Assembly: GCF_012273895.1 (NCBI RefSeq)
Contig: NC_052130.1
Span: 3,596,001 to 3,660,000 of the forward strand
DNA length: 64,000 nt
Source of the DNA: Zerene cesonia
Lineage: Eukaryota > Arthropoda > Insecta > Lepidoptera > Pieridae
Direction: 5' to 3'
Shown piece by piece: positions 24,505-37,300 of this stretch. The position numbers and the translations under genes are program-made. How positions within the stretch are numbered: the stretch's first letter is position 1; every line of letters starts with the position of its first letter. Below the pieces are notes generated by a model. It had not been told where the DNA came from. It did no database searches and saw only the letters and a list, made by a program, of their open reading frames with translations.

Positions 24505-27500
24505 TCATTCCTCATCTGGTTCGTTTACATTATCGTCTCGGCTTGACTCGTAAGACGCGGCTTTTATCTGTGATCGATTCGAGTTAGAATTCCTCTTGTC
24601 CTTCCCTCGTCGCTTACCTTTTTTGCTTTTTGGTCTACTCTTGGACTTGGTATGCTTTTCTTTAGGTTCCTCCTTTTTCGAGTGTTTCGGTTTGGGTGTC
24701 TGTTTTTCATCTTCGTCGTCTGTTGCTTCGCCTGAGTCAATTTTGGTCTTCGCTTGCTTCTTTTTTGGACTTGATTTTTGTCGAGTATTATGTTATTATA
24801 CAATTATAATGATTAAAATAAAAGCTACAGTATACTAATACGAAGTGTTGTTACTAGCTGTGTTAGAGGTATTTCAACGATCAAATTGATAAAAAAATAA
24901 AACAAGAATGTTTTTAAACGCCCCGTTTTAAGAATTTTCATATGCATAGAAAGCAATCAACATTTTTTTAACCGACGTTCCCAAAAAACGTGCTAGTCAT
25001 CTACATCTCTTATTTAACAGTGATTTCATCTACACTTTCTTGCTTTTAAATAAAAATAATATTACAATTAAAATCTCGAATTGTAAAATAAAACCGTGTG
25101 TGTTACCTTTCTTCCCTCAATGCGTCTCTATCATCATCGCTATAAAGTTAAAATATTGCAATTAGAACCTTGTAAATATTGTATTAAAGAGAATTTTATT
25201 AAATAATTTTAAAACACATCAAACCTGTTTTCATCCGCTTTATCATTGTCCGAACTGCAAATAGAGACACATTCTCGATTAAAAAATAAATACTGTAGTG
25301 TGTGAACAGATAATACAAAACATTGCGAACCTGCCAGCTCTATTGTTATCATCATCCCTGTAAGAAGCAAGATACTTATTTAACGTTTTATTTAAATGTG
25401 AATGTGTATTATGACTTAATCAGTTAGTATTAAAAATTATCAAATCACCTTTAACAACAATTTAATTAGCATAGCAATGTTTGTTGCTAGATATTAAAAA
25501 CACTGATAAGGTGAATTTTTTTTTCTATGATTAATTTATTCCAACATGATGTTTGTGGTAAAATTTATATGATTATTATATTATTTATAAGGGCCTCGAG
25601 CTACTTCAATAAAAAATTCGGGGGTTTTAGACGAGCGCGCCAGAAATAAATTGAGTTTTCTATTTATCTCTTCATTAACCACATCACCATTACTTAAAAC
25701 GGTGAATTAAAACACTGTAAGGAAACTGGCGTGTACAATAATTAAAAGTTCAATGATGTGTGGAGTGGATCCTCATAGGAGGCCTGTGTTCCCGCAATGC
25801 GAACAAATATGGGCTGATGATGATCATGAATTCAGAATGATACGCCTAATTGATTAAAACTTAAAACATTAATAAGGCTTACTCTTCCACGTTATCCCAA
25901 TTGACATCCCATTCTTCATGCGTAATACCAGACCGGAACACTCGCCTACAATTTTCTCTGGAAAAATAATGCCATAATTCAACATCTCATAGGACGAAAT
26001 ATTTAATGAGAGATTTCTTATAAAACGTTGATTCATTTTATCTTCTGCGAATATAAAAGCACTAAGTTATAGTTGCGACTTACTCAACGTCCTTGTTAAT
26101 AGAACAAGAAATGAACTGGCGGTTTCTGAAAACGCTGGTATAGAGGAAGGGTCCATGACAGCTGTGGGACTTTGGATCTATTTTGCAAGCAGATATTACT
26201 CCCACCACTCGATCTTTGCCTTGATATCTAACTAGCAGTGGACCTCCATGATCATTCTAGAAATAAAAAACAATTATAATTTTTTTTTTGTATCACCGTC
26301 GGCAATGGAGCTGGTGGTCGCCTGATGGTAAGCGCTACCACCGCCGATGGACATTTGGAGTCTGAGAGAGAAGGTCTGGAAAGGACCTTACGCCTCTACA
26401 AATGAATTGCCAACTTCTTCAAATTAGGAAAGGGATTAGCAAAGGATTGATGAGAGGAATAAAGGAAAGGAATGGGAAGGGTAAGAAAAGGGATATGGGC
26501 CTCCAGCACCCCCACTCACCGAACGAAACACAGCAGTATGCTATTTCGCGCCGGTCTTCTGTGGGGGTGTGATACTTCCCCGGTGCGAGCTGGCCCAATT
26601 CGTGCCGAAGCGTGCACGATATAAAAACCATTGGATGCTAGTTTGAAGTATTCATGCTATTTGCAAAGGCTATTTTAAAATCACATACAGAATTTAACAG
26701 GTTAAAATTCATGAAATTGAAACTGATTTGAGGTTCACTGTGACATTAAAACAATAATGCATTTGTAGGGTAGTTTCTAAGAAAAAGAGAATTTTAAAAT
26801 GAATTTTTTGTAGTGTCAGCTTATGAAGTTATATTGTGCCGTTGTAAATTATGTAATGATTTGTAGAAGCAGTTATTTGAAAAGGCAACCAGAAAATTAT
26901 TGGCCGTGTAAATTTATATTGAACCCACTTCACAAAAGCCACCCTGCTTGTTAGAGCGGCGGGCTGTATAATCGTCAGGGTCCCGCAGGTGCCTACCCAA
27001 GTCTACATGCACTGATTGCAGGTCTTCTGAAGGTTCTTCCAAATGCCGCCTCGACTCCACATCCGTGCAGTTTGCGTATTTTTTCTATTGAAGAATAGAA
27101 GAAAATTTCTTAAATCATATTAAAATCACATTCTTATCCTACCAAACACATAATAATCCATATAATTTTCAAGAGAAGCAAGGTGTAAAGGGACGAGTGA
27201 AACTATAGAACGAATTTGAACATTCAGGAATGCACAACATATCTTTCCCATACATCACAGATTTCGCTGAGCCGCTTCATAACATCCTTAGTGCAGATCA
27301 TGTACTGTGTGATGATGCTCCTGAATCTTTGAGCCCATTTCTTGGCGCACTGCTCGTTGTCCATAATGCACACTTTAGCTTCTTGCAGATATTTCGAGTT
27401 TTCTGGTATATGTACGCTCTCACGACGATATACACCCTGAATACAAATTAATATAGATTTACGTTTAATGCATATTTGTCTCATATGTAGGCCATTTCTT

Positions 27501-29301
27501 CAAATATTAAAATATGGGGATGATAGAGATGGGCTCCCTAAGAGCGATCGACAAGCGATTAGGCTATCTTTTTTATTTTATTTTATATTTTTTGAGAGTA
27601 CATTTCATTTTTTTATATTTAAATAAAGTGCTTGCTATAGAAACTTACATTTAGCAGAAAGAGAATAGAACAAAAATTTACCTCTCTAAACTGATTGCCA
27701 CTGCCCCAGCCAGCGATGAATCCTTTAGTTCCAGACTTCTCCAGTTCTCTACTAACATTGTTATAACATACAATATCGGTCGCAAACTCACAGCCATTCT
27801 CAAGAACGCCCAGTTTAAATGCCTTGTCGACTTTAACTATGGCTATATCGTTGGCTGACCATTTTATACTGTCGTGGAAGTCGAATTTATAATCTAGAAT
27901 ATAAAAGATCTTTATATTGTTAATTAATAAAGATAAAACTAAGAGATATGTAGGAAAAACTTATACCATTATAATACTTGAAAACCAATGTAAACTAACT
28001 AGAAAAATAAAAGAACCTCACCTATTTATTTTATAGTTTTTTTTTTTATAGTAGTTGTTGTTAGCTATTACCAAACCATCATGCTTTGTTCATACGTTGT
28101 ATTTAGGATTCTTATTCGAATCTGTTTAGTGCATGCCAACAATGTTATACTCACTTTTAGGTATACACTTCCAAACAACTTTCCGTCTGTGCTTGCAAAC
28201 ACATTCATCGTTCTTGTAATCAAAGCTATCTACAAACTTGGTGGTGCCAGAGACAATGTAGAAATGATCAGCGTCTTCCACACATGCTGCCGACGTCAGG
28301 ACATAAGAAGGATGGACGATGACTCCTCCGCAGAGCCAGCCTCGATATTTGTGGGCTTTAGCTGATTCTTTTGTTAGTTGGAGATATACCTGGTTTAAAA
28401 AATACGCGATATACGGTACGGCAAAGAGGAAAAGAGGAAACAAGCGGATATAAAAGTAATGTTGGTCATGTCCTTATGTCAATTGTAGAGCATGTATGAG
28501 AGATTTATTATACTTGTTACATACAATGCGTGTAATATTTAGTATTGCTAGAATAGAATTTGTATATTCAGACACAGACACTCCTATAACATTTACCTTT
28601 AATCGAGATATCAATGTAACCACAATAGAGGTTATATTTTAAGTATCGAAAGTGTAGGTTATACTTAATTTTTAAGTCTGATTATTTTAGGTAATATATT
28701 AGTCACCATATAAGGCCGCCTTCCAATGCCAACTCTCTTGCTGTACAAAATTCTCCTTGTATCTATGATTGTTGTGTTCTCATAATCCCAACCTTCGTCA
28801 GCGATTTCCTCAATCTCAGTATTAGAGAAATTCGCCCTTACGGTGTGATTGTGGCCATCATTCTTATTGTGGGTTTGGGTGGTTGTTCGGTTTGCTACAT
28901 TGCCTAGAGCTTAAATTGTGCAATGAATTTAATTTCATTGAATTAATATTATACCCATTACTTTGTATCGAATATGGCAGTATGGATATTATGATCTAAT
29001 TATTTATATAAAAATAATACATTTTGGTAGTTTGTGTACACCAAATGCAACTTAACCAAACAAAAAATTCGTTCACTTTTTTTGTTTTAGTTTTTATACT
29101 CCTTCATTCGAGCCGAGATAATTGCTGGGCGTATAATATTATATGCTTTAAAGTTATATGCGCAAAATAATTGAGTATCCGATAAAGTCATATTATATTA
29201 ATTTCCTTCATTTTATTAAAATAACATTAATGTTATATAGATATTCACTTTTTCTTACCTATTGCAAACAGAAAACATAACGACAAGATGGAGGTCGTCA
29301 T
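24505..29301 (-). CDS. SPH4: secreted catalytically dead serine protease homolog with charged C-terminal tail, 12 exons
   Basis: Exons in coding order: 29259-29301, 28707-28909 (end may be 28903), 28155-28389, 27682-27893, 27254-27436, 26929-27084, 26084-26256, 25883-25957, 25331-25357, 25225-25254, 25107-25139 and 24505-24769. They join to 544 residues (542 with the other acceptor). Residues 1-14 are a signal peptide. The pro-region has four N-glycosylation sequons (NRT, NHT, NFS, NTT). The activation-like site is RRILYSKRV. The chymotrypsin fold follows: WLCGGV, LTSAAC (Ala117 for His57), NDIAIVKVD (Asp176 kept as Asp102), IAGWGSG, CENDHGGP (His347 for Ser195) and LYTSVFRNR. It cannot be a classical protease. 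The copy is the most diverged of the four. It lacks intron 3 of its paralogs and has 17 Cys in the mature part. Its tail of about 120 residues goes from Asp-rich micro-exons to a Lys-rich end. The last acceptor is weak. Confidence 0.85.
25107..25357 (-). other. Ladder of three acidic micro-exons in SPH4
   Basis: Exons of 27 nt (25331-25357), 30 nt (25225-25254) and 33 nt (25107-25139). Each starts after and ends with a phase-2 split codon, so each can be skipped without a frameshift. They encode EDDDNNRAG, SDNDKADEN and SDDDRDALREE. The similar Asp-rich starts suggest tandem exon duplication. All have AG acceptors and GT donors (GTTCGC, GTTTGA, GTAACA). Confidence 0.7.
25755..25832 (+). repeat. 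LINE 3' tail fragment (family G)
   Basis: 'cctcataggaggcctgtgtt' followed by 'atgggctgatgatgatcatg', in SPH4 intron 7. The better copy is at 42075-42190. Confidence 0.6.
26282..26638 (-). mobile_element. Retroposon 3' end with A-tail (family F) in SPH4 intron 6
   Basis: On the minus strand it includes 'gaattgggccagctcgcacc' and 'cacagaagaccggcgcgaaa' and ends in a run of A (a T run near 26282 on the plus strand). Related copies are 43345-43708 and the truncated 57900-58010. It has no open frame of its own. Confidence 0.65.
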
Positions 29302-29982
29302 TTCAAACCCAAAATTAATTTGAAAAGGCAATTTTACTGTAGTCGTTTGTTGATAGAGTTTTTTTTTTAATTATTTGCTCAATTTATTACGTTGTTGCCT
29401 CAAGATATAAAACGAAATGATTTCTAAACTAATTGAAGTTTATTCAATTATTCAATCACCGAAGTTCCTACACGATTTTTTAACATTAAATAATTTAATA
29501 CAATTAAAATATGTTATTTTAATCTTATTCATTTTTTTATAATTTAAAAGATAGGCTTGTTAGTAAACTTATCTTAAAAATTGATTAGGGGCTATTGCAT
29601 GCTTGGAAGGCTGATTGTTGGTTATTTCGTGAATATGGTTATTCTAAAAACAAAATACAGAATGGAATAGTTTGGAGTTTTCACTAATTACCTTCTTGCC
29701 CGTCTGCGCTCGAGTAGTCGTTATTTTTTTGTACGTTTTAAATTTGAGTCATTATCCTAGTCTAAGCAGAGACAAACAATGAAATAAAATCGATCAGCCG
29801 ATCTTGAGTTTCTGCAATTTTTAATTCTTGTATAATATGATTTTTTAAAGGACCATTATAACTTAAGGTGTGCATTTAGTTCTTACTTAATTCTTATATT
29901 CACTCGATGTTATCTGCTTAATGGAATACCTTTTGGTGAACCCAAAATAAATAAATAAACTACAAACTCTATAGACTCAATA

Positions 29983-29988
29983 TTTATT
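29983..29988 (-). terminator. Candidate poly(A) signal of SPH3
   Basis: AATAAA on the minus strand, only 5 nt after the stop codon, which would give a very short 3' UTR. SPH2 has AATAAA overlapping its stop codon (34344-34349) and SPH1 has it 66 nt after the stop (39609-39614). Confidence 0.4.
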
Positions 29989-29993
29989 TAAAT

Positions 29994-32900
29994 TCAAGAT
30001 ACATGTGTTTTATTAGCTACTCGGTGGTCATCGGCTCGCATTATGAAGCCACTTCCCGAGAAAACTTTATCGTCAGCTGCTATAGGAGCATGGGGGATGC
30101 CTTCACCGGTGGTTGGTGTAGCTATTTCATTTTTTGCTGGGCTGTTGATAAACGGTGATAAATTGTGTGATAAAGTGGTGTGAAGTCCCATGTCCCCTAG
30201 TGGGGTATGGGGCAGATGATGTACATCTGTTTCACTGATCGATTTACTTTATGGACAAGTAGGTGATCAGCCTTCTGTGTCCTGCCAGACCGAGACTTTT
30301 TTTTTTGCGTCCCCACCGGGAATCGAACCCAGGACCCCTCGGTTCTAAGCTCACGCGCTAACCACTGTACTAAGGAGGCGGTCAAAATTGTGTGATAGTA
30401 TTGTAAAATTTAATTTTTTTTAAGTAATAAAGCCTGTTGTCGCGATATGGAAAGGCAAATAATTTTCAGAACGTCATGGGTTTCTTTATTGCCACAATAC
30501 GACCAATTTGGCTAAAAGGAATTTCTAAATTTGTCGAACGAATTTCGGTCAACAAGCGCTTTCGGTCTTTGACACTAACATGTACATAATATTTTGTTGT
30601 AGCACGTTAAATAAATTATTTTAATATACATTATATACTTATTACTTAACAATAATCATGAAGAAGACTCCATATTCTTTTGCTCTTTTGAAATTGAGCC
30701 ACAATCCACTGTATAATCTAAACCTACTAAATATATAGATTTATTATTATTCTTAACCAAATCCATTATTCACACATATTACACTAGGGATTGGAAATTA
30801 ACGTTCGCAAGAACGGAGGAGCATAAATTTTTAGATATTATTTTAAGTAAAGTTTACCCGTCAGGATGGTCCTTCCATGATAAAACCTTTTCAACGTGTG
30901 TAACTCCGGAGCGGAATTGACGTCTACATTTTGGTCTGAAATAAAATAAATAACTTTTAAACCAGTATATATTTACTTGGATATTATAATGCAAAGTTTC
31001 TATGATTTATTTGCTAAGGAATTGAATACGTTGATGAAATGCAAATGAGGAACATTACTGAAGATATTTAAAAGGATAAAGCAAAAAATCAACGTAATTT
31101 GGTTCCAGTATAACACATTAAAACTCACTCTATATCCTTATAAATAGCACAAGATATGAACTGTCTATTTTTAAACACACTAGTGTATAAGAATGGCCCG
31201 TAACATTTGTTGGTTCTTTCTTTCACAAGACAGGCTGATATTACTCCAATGACCACTGAATTCACTCCATCTCCATATATCAGAGGTCCACCGTGATCGT
31301 TCTGCAAGTGGATTAAAAAATCAGTTCATATAAATATATACCTGAGTATGACATTACACAAACAAAAATGGTGGAAACGACAATACAGCAATAAATAAAA
31401 TTAGCTATATGTAATGACGTGCCTACTTCCTAGTTAATATACCGTAAATCAATTGAATATCTAACACTTTAGCCAGATAACACTAGTTTTCACGATTTTA
31501 AAATATCATCCTGTCCATAGTAGTTATACACCTACTCTAACTGTAACCGGTACTGCGCTGTCATAGGTTAGTTAATGAATATAGCATTTACGATTATGGT
31601 GATCTATTTTGATTCCATTTTGTATTGGTGATGCACTTGTAGTATCAAAATAATATTATTATGAACTCGTAATGGCGGTGTTCACCCATTTAATGTGGAT
31701 AGCTTTATTACACTTGAATTATAAGTGCTTTTATTAATTACTTATTAGATCTTTATTCCGTTTTTTATGTATAGAATGGAACAAAAAACGAAATAATTAC
31801 AAAAATAATTACATTAGATATACAGGAATCATGAATATATCTGCTAGTTTCTAATCTCTATATAATTTTTAAGGATTTCGATACAAATTCCAGAACCTAA
31901 TTTCATATTATACCTCACAAAATCCACCATCAGCCTGAGAAACATATCTTCTGGACTCATTACCGCTTGACTCATTGTGATAGGCGGAGTGCATCACAAG
32001 ATTGGTTGGTATTTGCTCTGACTTGATGTCTCTTCGGAGGTCTTCATCATCCGAGTAGTTAATGTCTTGACAATCTACGTATTTCTCCTGTAAATTTTAA
32101 ATAAAATTTTCTCAAAGTCCCCAAATTAAAGTTGTATATTTCTTCATCGTAGATTAAAAAGTATACTTATACATTGATTTTTATTTTTTCTGCTATTATA
32201 TGCACACGATTTATTTGTAAAACTTTGTTCACTTAGAATTTTAAATTCTGGTAATATTTAAATTCAATGATCTACATCATTGTTATCGACCCATTGAACA
32301 AAACTGATTTGAAATTTTAAAAACATAATGTGTTTAATGCTTTATTCTCTCACATAGAAGAAATAAATAGTATTTAAGAAATTTATGAGAAAGAACAAAG
32401 AATGCAGCCATACATTACAAATCTCTGACATCGTTTGGCCAATATCTTTGGTGCAGATCATATAATTCTCAATAATGTTGTGGTATCGAGAGCCCCAGCG
32501 GCGTTTGCAACGGTTCTTGGGAATGATCTCGACATGCGCTTCTAGAAGGTTCTGCTGATTTTCCCTTCTTCGATTGACCCACTAAAATTATATTAATTGA
32601 GCTAATAAATACTCAAATATGAAATGATCTCCAAGACGTGGAAGTAGAAAATGGTAGAAAACCATTCAATATTGAAACTGCATTTTATGTGTATCTATTT
32701 TTTTACTTAACTTTATAACAAGAAACTTATTTCTTTGAGATATATTGTTTGTGTAATATATTTTTCAGGTTGGTTAAAATTGTTGGCATTTTATAAGAAA
32801 ATTAAGAAATATTGATCAAATAATCAATATCATAGAAGTCACATATTGCCCTATAGACGAAAACGTATCTTGATTTAGATTTAGTAGTACTGTCGTTATA

Positions 32901-33949
32901 CCAACCTCGTTGTATCTAGAAGTGGTTCCCCATCCAGCAATAGTAACGACATTACCGGGGTTTTCCAAAGTATGACTCTGGTTATTATAACAAATGGGCT
33001 TAGGCACAAAGTCGCATCCCCGAATACGTCTGTTGAAATCAAAACCATCTTCTATTTTTACTACCGCGATGTCATTATTCATCCACCTGATGTTATCATT
33101 TTCGTGACCATCAAATACGTAATCTAAAATGATATAATTATCAATGTTTAGTTCTATGGTTGCTTTAACAGTTAGACATTATATAGATTCAATTTTTAAT
33201 TGGAATATGAACGAAATTATTGATTTAATGCTACTAACTCTTAGGTACGCATTTCCATATCGCTTTCTTAGCGCCATTTTTGATGCAAGGATTATTGTAT
33301 CGGTCGTCTTCATCGGAATACCTGTAAATTGAACACTAAACTTACTCATATCAATACGTTTTAAACAAAGATTGTATTTAAAATAAAGCTCCCAAATCAT
33401 TCTCTTTTTTATGGATTGTGAACAAGATAAACGAAATTATTCATGTTTTTCTTACTTATAAGATCCAGATACTACGTAAAAATGTTCAGCATCTTCTATA
33501 CAAGCTGCTGAGGTGAGGATATATTCCTCATGTATAATCACGCCACCACAAAGCCAAGATCGGTAATTTGGCTTCTTGTTATTACTTCGTGGCAATTTCA
33601 AATAGACCTGCAATACAAAAATACTATTTATTTTAAAATATGTGTGCTTTTTGTTAAAATATTAGGTTCTTTAAGTGCTGATAAATTCACATTTGTCGAA
33701 TATACTAACCATATATGGTCTTCCTTCAGTTACTTCCTCACCATTAATAATTCTTCTAGTCTCGTTTAAATTTAATAATTTATTTACTTCAGGCGGAATT
33801 TTAGTTGCAACCTCTATTGCCTCAGAATCTGGAAGAAAATCTATATCTAAATATATGCTTTAGTTAAAAGTTAAAATAAGGATCCTACTCCTAATGATAA
33901 ACTTACAGATGATATTTATAATACTAATAAGGAAAAATATACAGTTCAT
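29994..33949 (-). CDS. SPH3: secreted catalytically dead serine protease homolog, 10 exons
   Basis: Exons in coding order: 33907-33949, 33710-33846, 33456-33607, 33239-33321, 32906-33123, 32414-32581, 31914-32087, 31129-31301, 30858-30935 and 29994-30141. All are GT-AG and join in frame to 457 residues. A signal peptide (MNCIFFLISIINII) is followed by a pro-region of about 30 residues and the dibasic activation-like site RRIINGEEV. Fold landmarks are WLCGGV, LTSAAC (Ala95 for His57), NNDIAVVKIED (Asp156 as Asp102), IAGWGTT, the CKRRWG...MIC pair (Cys168/182 type), CENDHGGP (His328 for Ser195) and LYTSVFKNR. Exon 7 codes a 58-residue insert between the Cys182- and Cys191-type cysteines. The C-terminal extension begins GPAKNEIA, as in SPH2 (GPAKNEVA). 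SPH2 and SPH3 look like the closest pair. The role is unknown; non-clip SPHs of insects are typically cofactors or binding proteins. Confidence 0.88.
30173..30384 (-). mobile_element. tRNA-derived SINE with 13-bp target-site duplication
   Basis: On the minus strand the 5' part has a pol III A box (TAGTACAGTGG) and B box (GGTTCGATTCC) within a tRNA-like start, followed by a non-tRNA body ending 'gtccccta..gacatgggactt'-like sequence. Perfect 13-bp direct repeats aaattgtgtgata flank it at 30160-30172 and 30385-30397. The insertion lies in SPH3 intron 9, about 30 nt from the last acceptor. The acceptor-stem halves do not pair, so it is not a functional tRNA gene. Confidence 0.85.
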
Positions 33950-34344
33950 GTTGTAGTTTAATCTAAATGTGAAAAGTAAACTATAAAATGTAGATATTTG
34001 ATCAAGCCAATTATACGCTTTGCCAACAAATGTGACTTTAACAATTACATATATCAAATTAAAATTCCTATACCAAAATTCAAAGGAAGTTGTAAAAATA
34101 TTTCAATTATTGATAACGGAATTGCTATTTTTTATTATAATGCTTTTCTGTATTTACACAATATAATCATATCTGCTCATAATGTTTTTTGTTGGTATCA
34201 AATAATCTAAAGAGATAGTATTTCGATTGTATTTTTGGCACAACACAGAAAGTACAATAAGTAACTTGTAGATTTTACTAGAAAGTATTCTACTGTCTAT
34301 GGATATCAGGGGATTAATAATACGCATACTTTCAACTCTATTAT

Positions 34345-37300
34345 TTATTGCTTTAAATTCGATTCATTATTAAATACACGATCTTCAGAAGCTCTTAATA
34401 CCACTCCCCCGTGTTGCATTACTTTATCGTATGGAGTTGCGTTCGCTAATTTAATAATATTTGTGCTGTTTTCTTGTATTTCTTCTTTATTACGTCTAGA
34501 TTTTGCAACCTCGTTCTTAGCGGGCCTGGAATATTAACCAAAATTAAATTTTATTTGTCATGTTTTTGATGTGATGTTTATTATTTTATTTATGTATTAC
34601 TAGATGTTGAATAATTTTACAAACTATTTATAGTACCGCTATTGCTGTGTGTATGTGTGTGTGTGTTTCTTTGCTCAAATTCAAACTCAAACTCAAACAT
34701 TTATATATAATAATCACTTTAAGTATGTATAAAAACCAGCTGTCTGGTAATATTTTATTGTTTATGTCCGAGTTGCTATTATGACGCTTAACTTTAAATA
34801 TCCGGACGTATGATGGTTTTGGATAGGTAAGAAAAGCGTGGGGATACCTGGTTTATTACTATACTAGCTGCGCCTATATGTTATCCCAGTTTTCCAGTTA
34901 TCTACGTACCAAATTTTATTGCAATCGGTTCAGTAATTTTTGCGTGAAAGAGTAACAAACACACACGCATCCTTACAAACTTTCGCATTTATAATATTAG
35001 TAGGACTACGTTAACTTGTATGCTATTAAACCATACAGTCCTTGTAAGATAAATTCATTAAACACCTACCCATCCGGATGATCAGCCCAACTTATGTCTT
35101 CCTCTATATGAGTTTCGCTTGTTCTAAATAGCTTTGAACAGTCCCCTCTGAAATATAGGAGATTATGTCATTTTAGAATAAAAATAAAAATGATATTTGC
35201 GTAACATCTAGATTATACTTAGTATCCTTATAAATGGCGCAGTTGATAAGCACTCTGTTCTTGAAGACGCTTGTGTACAGAAAGGGTCCATGACATCTGT
35301 TGGTCCTCTCTTTTACAAGACAAGCTGAAATCACTCCAATGACGACGGCGTTTGGGCCATGACCATGTACGAGAGGCCCACCATGGTCATTCTAGAAATT
35401 AAAAAAAATGTGATATAGATATGAAATATACATTAAAACGAAAATCCTACTCATTACCATATATTTCAACCTTTGTGAAGACTGAATATTTACAATATAA
35501 TGAGCATTCCTATATTATTATACAATTATCTAAGATTCAATATTATCAGCACATATATGTTTCCAATGCAGGATAAAGGTCTCCTATAAGAGTTTCCACA
35601 GACCGGTTTCCTCACGATATTATCCTTCGCCGTTCCAAGCTTTGGTTATGTGATTAATGTGCAGATAATTTGCAGAATTAATTTGATTTAACCACTGAGC
35701 CACTACAGCTGCTTATTGTTATTTAAGTCAGAATATGAGTATTTTTCATCACGCCCTCGCAGATTATGAACTAAATAAATAAAGTAAGTTACCTCACAAA
35801 AACCCCCACTTCCCGCCAAACGTCTTCTCCAATCAGGATCGTGGGAGGCTGAGTGCACTATGCTGTTATTTGTATTCGCCCGTCTGGCCTCTCCTGATCC
35901 AAACTCACCAGAATACATTATATCGGTGCAGTCTGCATATTTTTCCTAAAAAACATGGCTGTTATTGTATTTTAAAAATTAATTTCGACGTATGCCGTAA
36001 AATTTTTTTGGTTATTCCTAAAGCAACAAATAGGTAAGGGAACTGACGGAAACTTATATATTATCATTTGTCTGTATTCTATTTCCCATTAAATACTTAT
36101 TGTTTCATACGATTTTTACTGTTCCCCATTACATATATAAATTGTTTCTTAAGATTTTCACTGTATAGTCAAATATTACTTTCTGACCTTTTGAATTGTC
36201 GCTATAGGTACCTTGATACATATTTATTTTCACTGCATATTTTTTTGGTCTGTTTTTTAGCTTATACGTAGAGATAATTTGTATGAATTTTTTGCAAAGG
36301 AGGTGCTTACCAGACAAGGTTCACTCAATTCAGGAATGGTATCTTTAGTGCAGATCATATAATTATCAATGATGTTGTGGTACCGCGGCCCCCAGCGGTG
36401 TTTGCACCTGGACTTGGGTACTATTATAACATCTGTTTGCAAAAGGTCTTGCGACACCGATTTACTCCGTTGATTTACCCACTGGAAGATAATTATTGTT
36501 AGGTAATTCAATCTTCTACTTCATCTGGTTTCCTTTATTTTATGATATTGTACTTTTATAATGTTCGCTGATAAATACAATGAAATAGCATATCTATAAT
36601 ATATTATATAATAACGTAAACATATAAAGATGCCAGTAAGCCAATAGAAACTTAAATAATATTAAATAAGAAATAAAATTTGATAAGGATATTTAGTAAG
36701 GATAAGTTATAAGTTCTGGAAAGATATGTAGGTTATTTTAATCAATTTCTAATCGAGGAGTAAACAAAGAGGGATTTGCTGTCTCAAGGATTTTTTGTTA
36801 CAAGGTTGTTTAACAATGTGGGTTAAAATCATAGCCTTTGAAATGTATGCTATCCTAACTCTAATCAGTACGGTTGGCGGCATTTTTTAAATATTTAGCA
36901 ATTGTATCCGATTTTATCTTTCTTAAATAAATATTTTTTTAATCTCAAGAATACGTATCTACAAATTTCATCTAATAAATCAATACTACATCTACATACA
37001 TCATTGTACTTCGCCGTGCTGCCCCAGCCAGCTATAGACGCGATGGTCCCAGGCTCTTCCAACCGACTACTCTGGTTGTTATAACAAATGGGTTTCGGTA
37101 CAAAGTCACAGCCGCGCACACGGCGGTTGAAATCAAAATCGTCTTCCACTTTAACAATCGCGATGTCGTTGTTCATCCAACGTATATTGTCGTTCTCATG
37201 ACCATCGAAAACGTAGTCTGTAACATATTTCGACTTATTGTTCCACGTCATATCAGATACGTGGGATATTAAAACAATATAACTGTTGGAAACTGCTGGA

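Noticed and set aside
24596..24838. Plus-strand open frame rich in Phe, Leu and Ser
   Set aside because: It is the antisense shadow of the Lys/Glu-rich last exon of SPH4.
26419..26631. Open frames in 26419-26631, 43395-43763 and 57919-58146 with near-identical peptides
   Set aside because: They are translations of the same retroposon family in several frames, not genes.
30300..30382. Possible functional tRNA gene on the minus strand
   Set aside because: A and B boxes are present but the acceptor halves do not pair, the sequence continues into a SINE body, and 13-bp duplications flank the whole unit.
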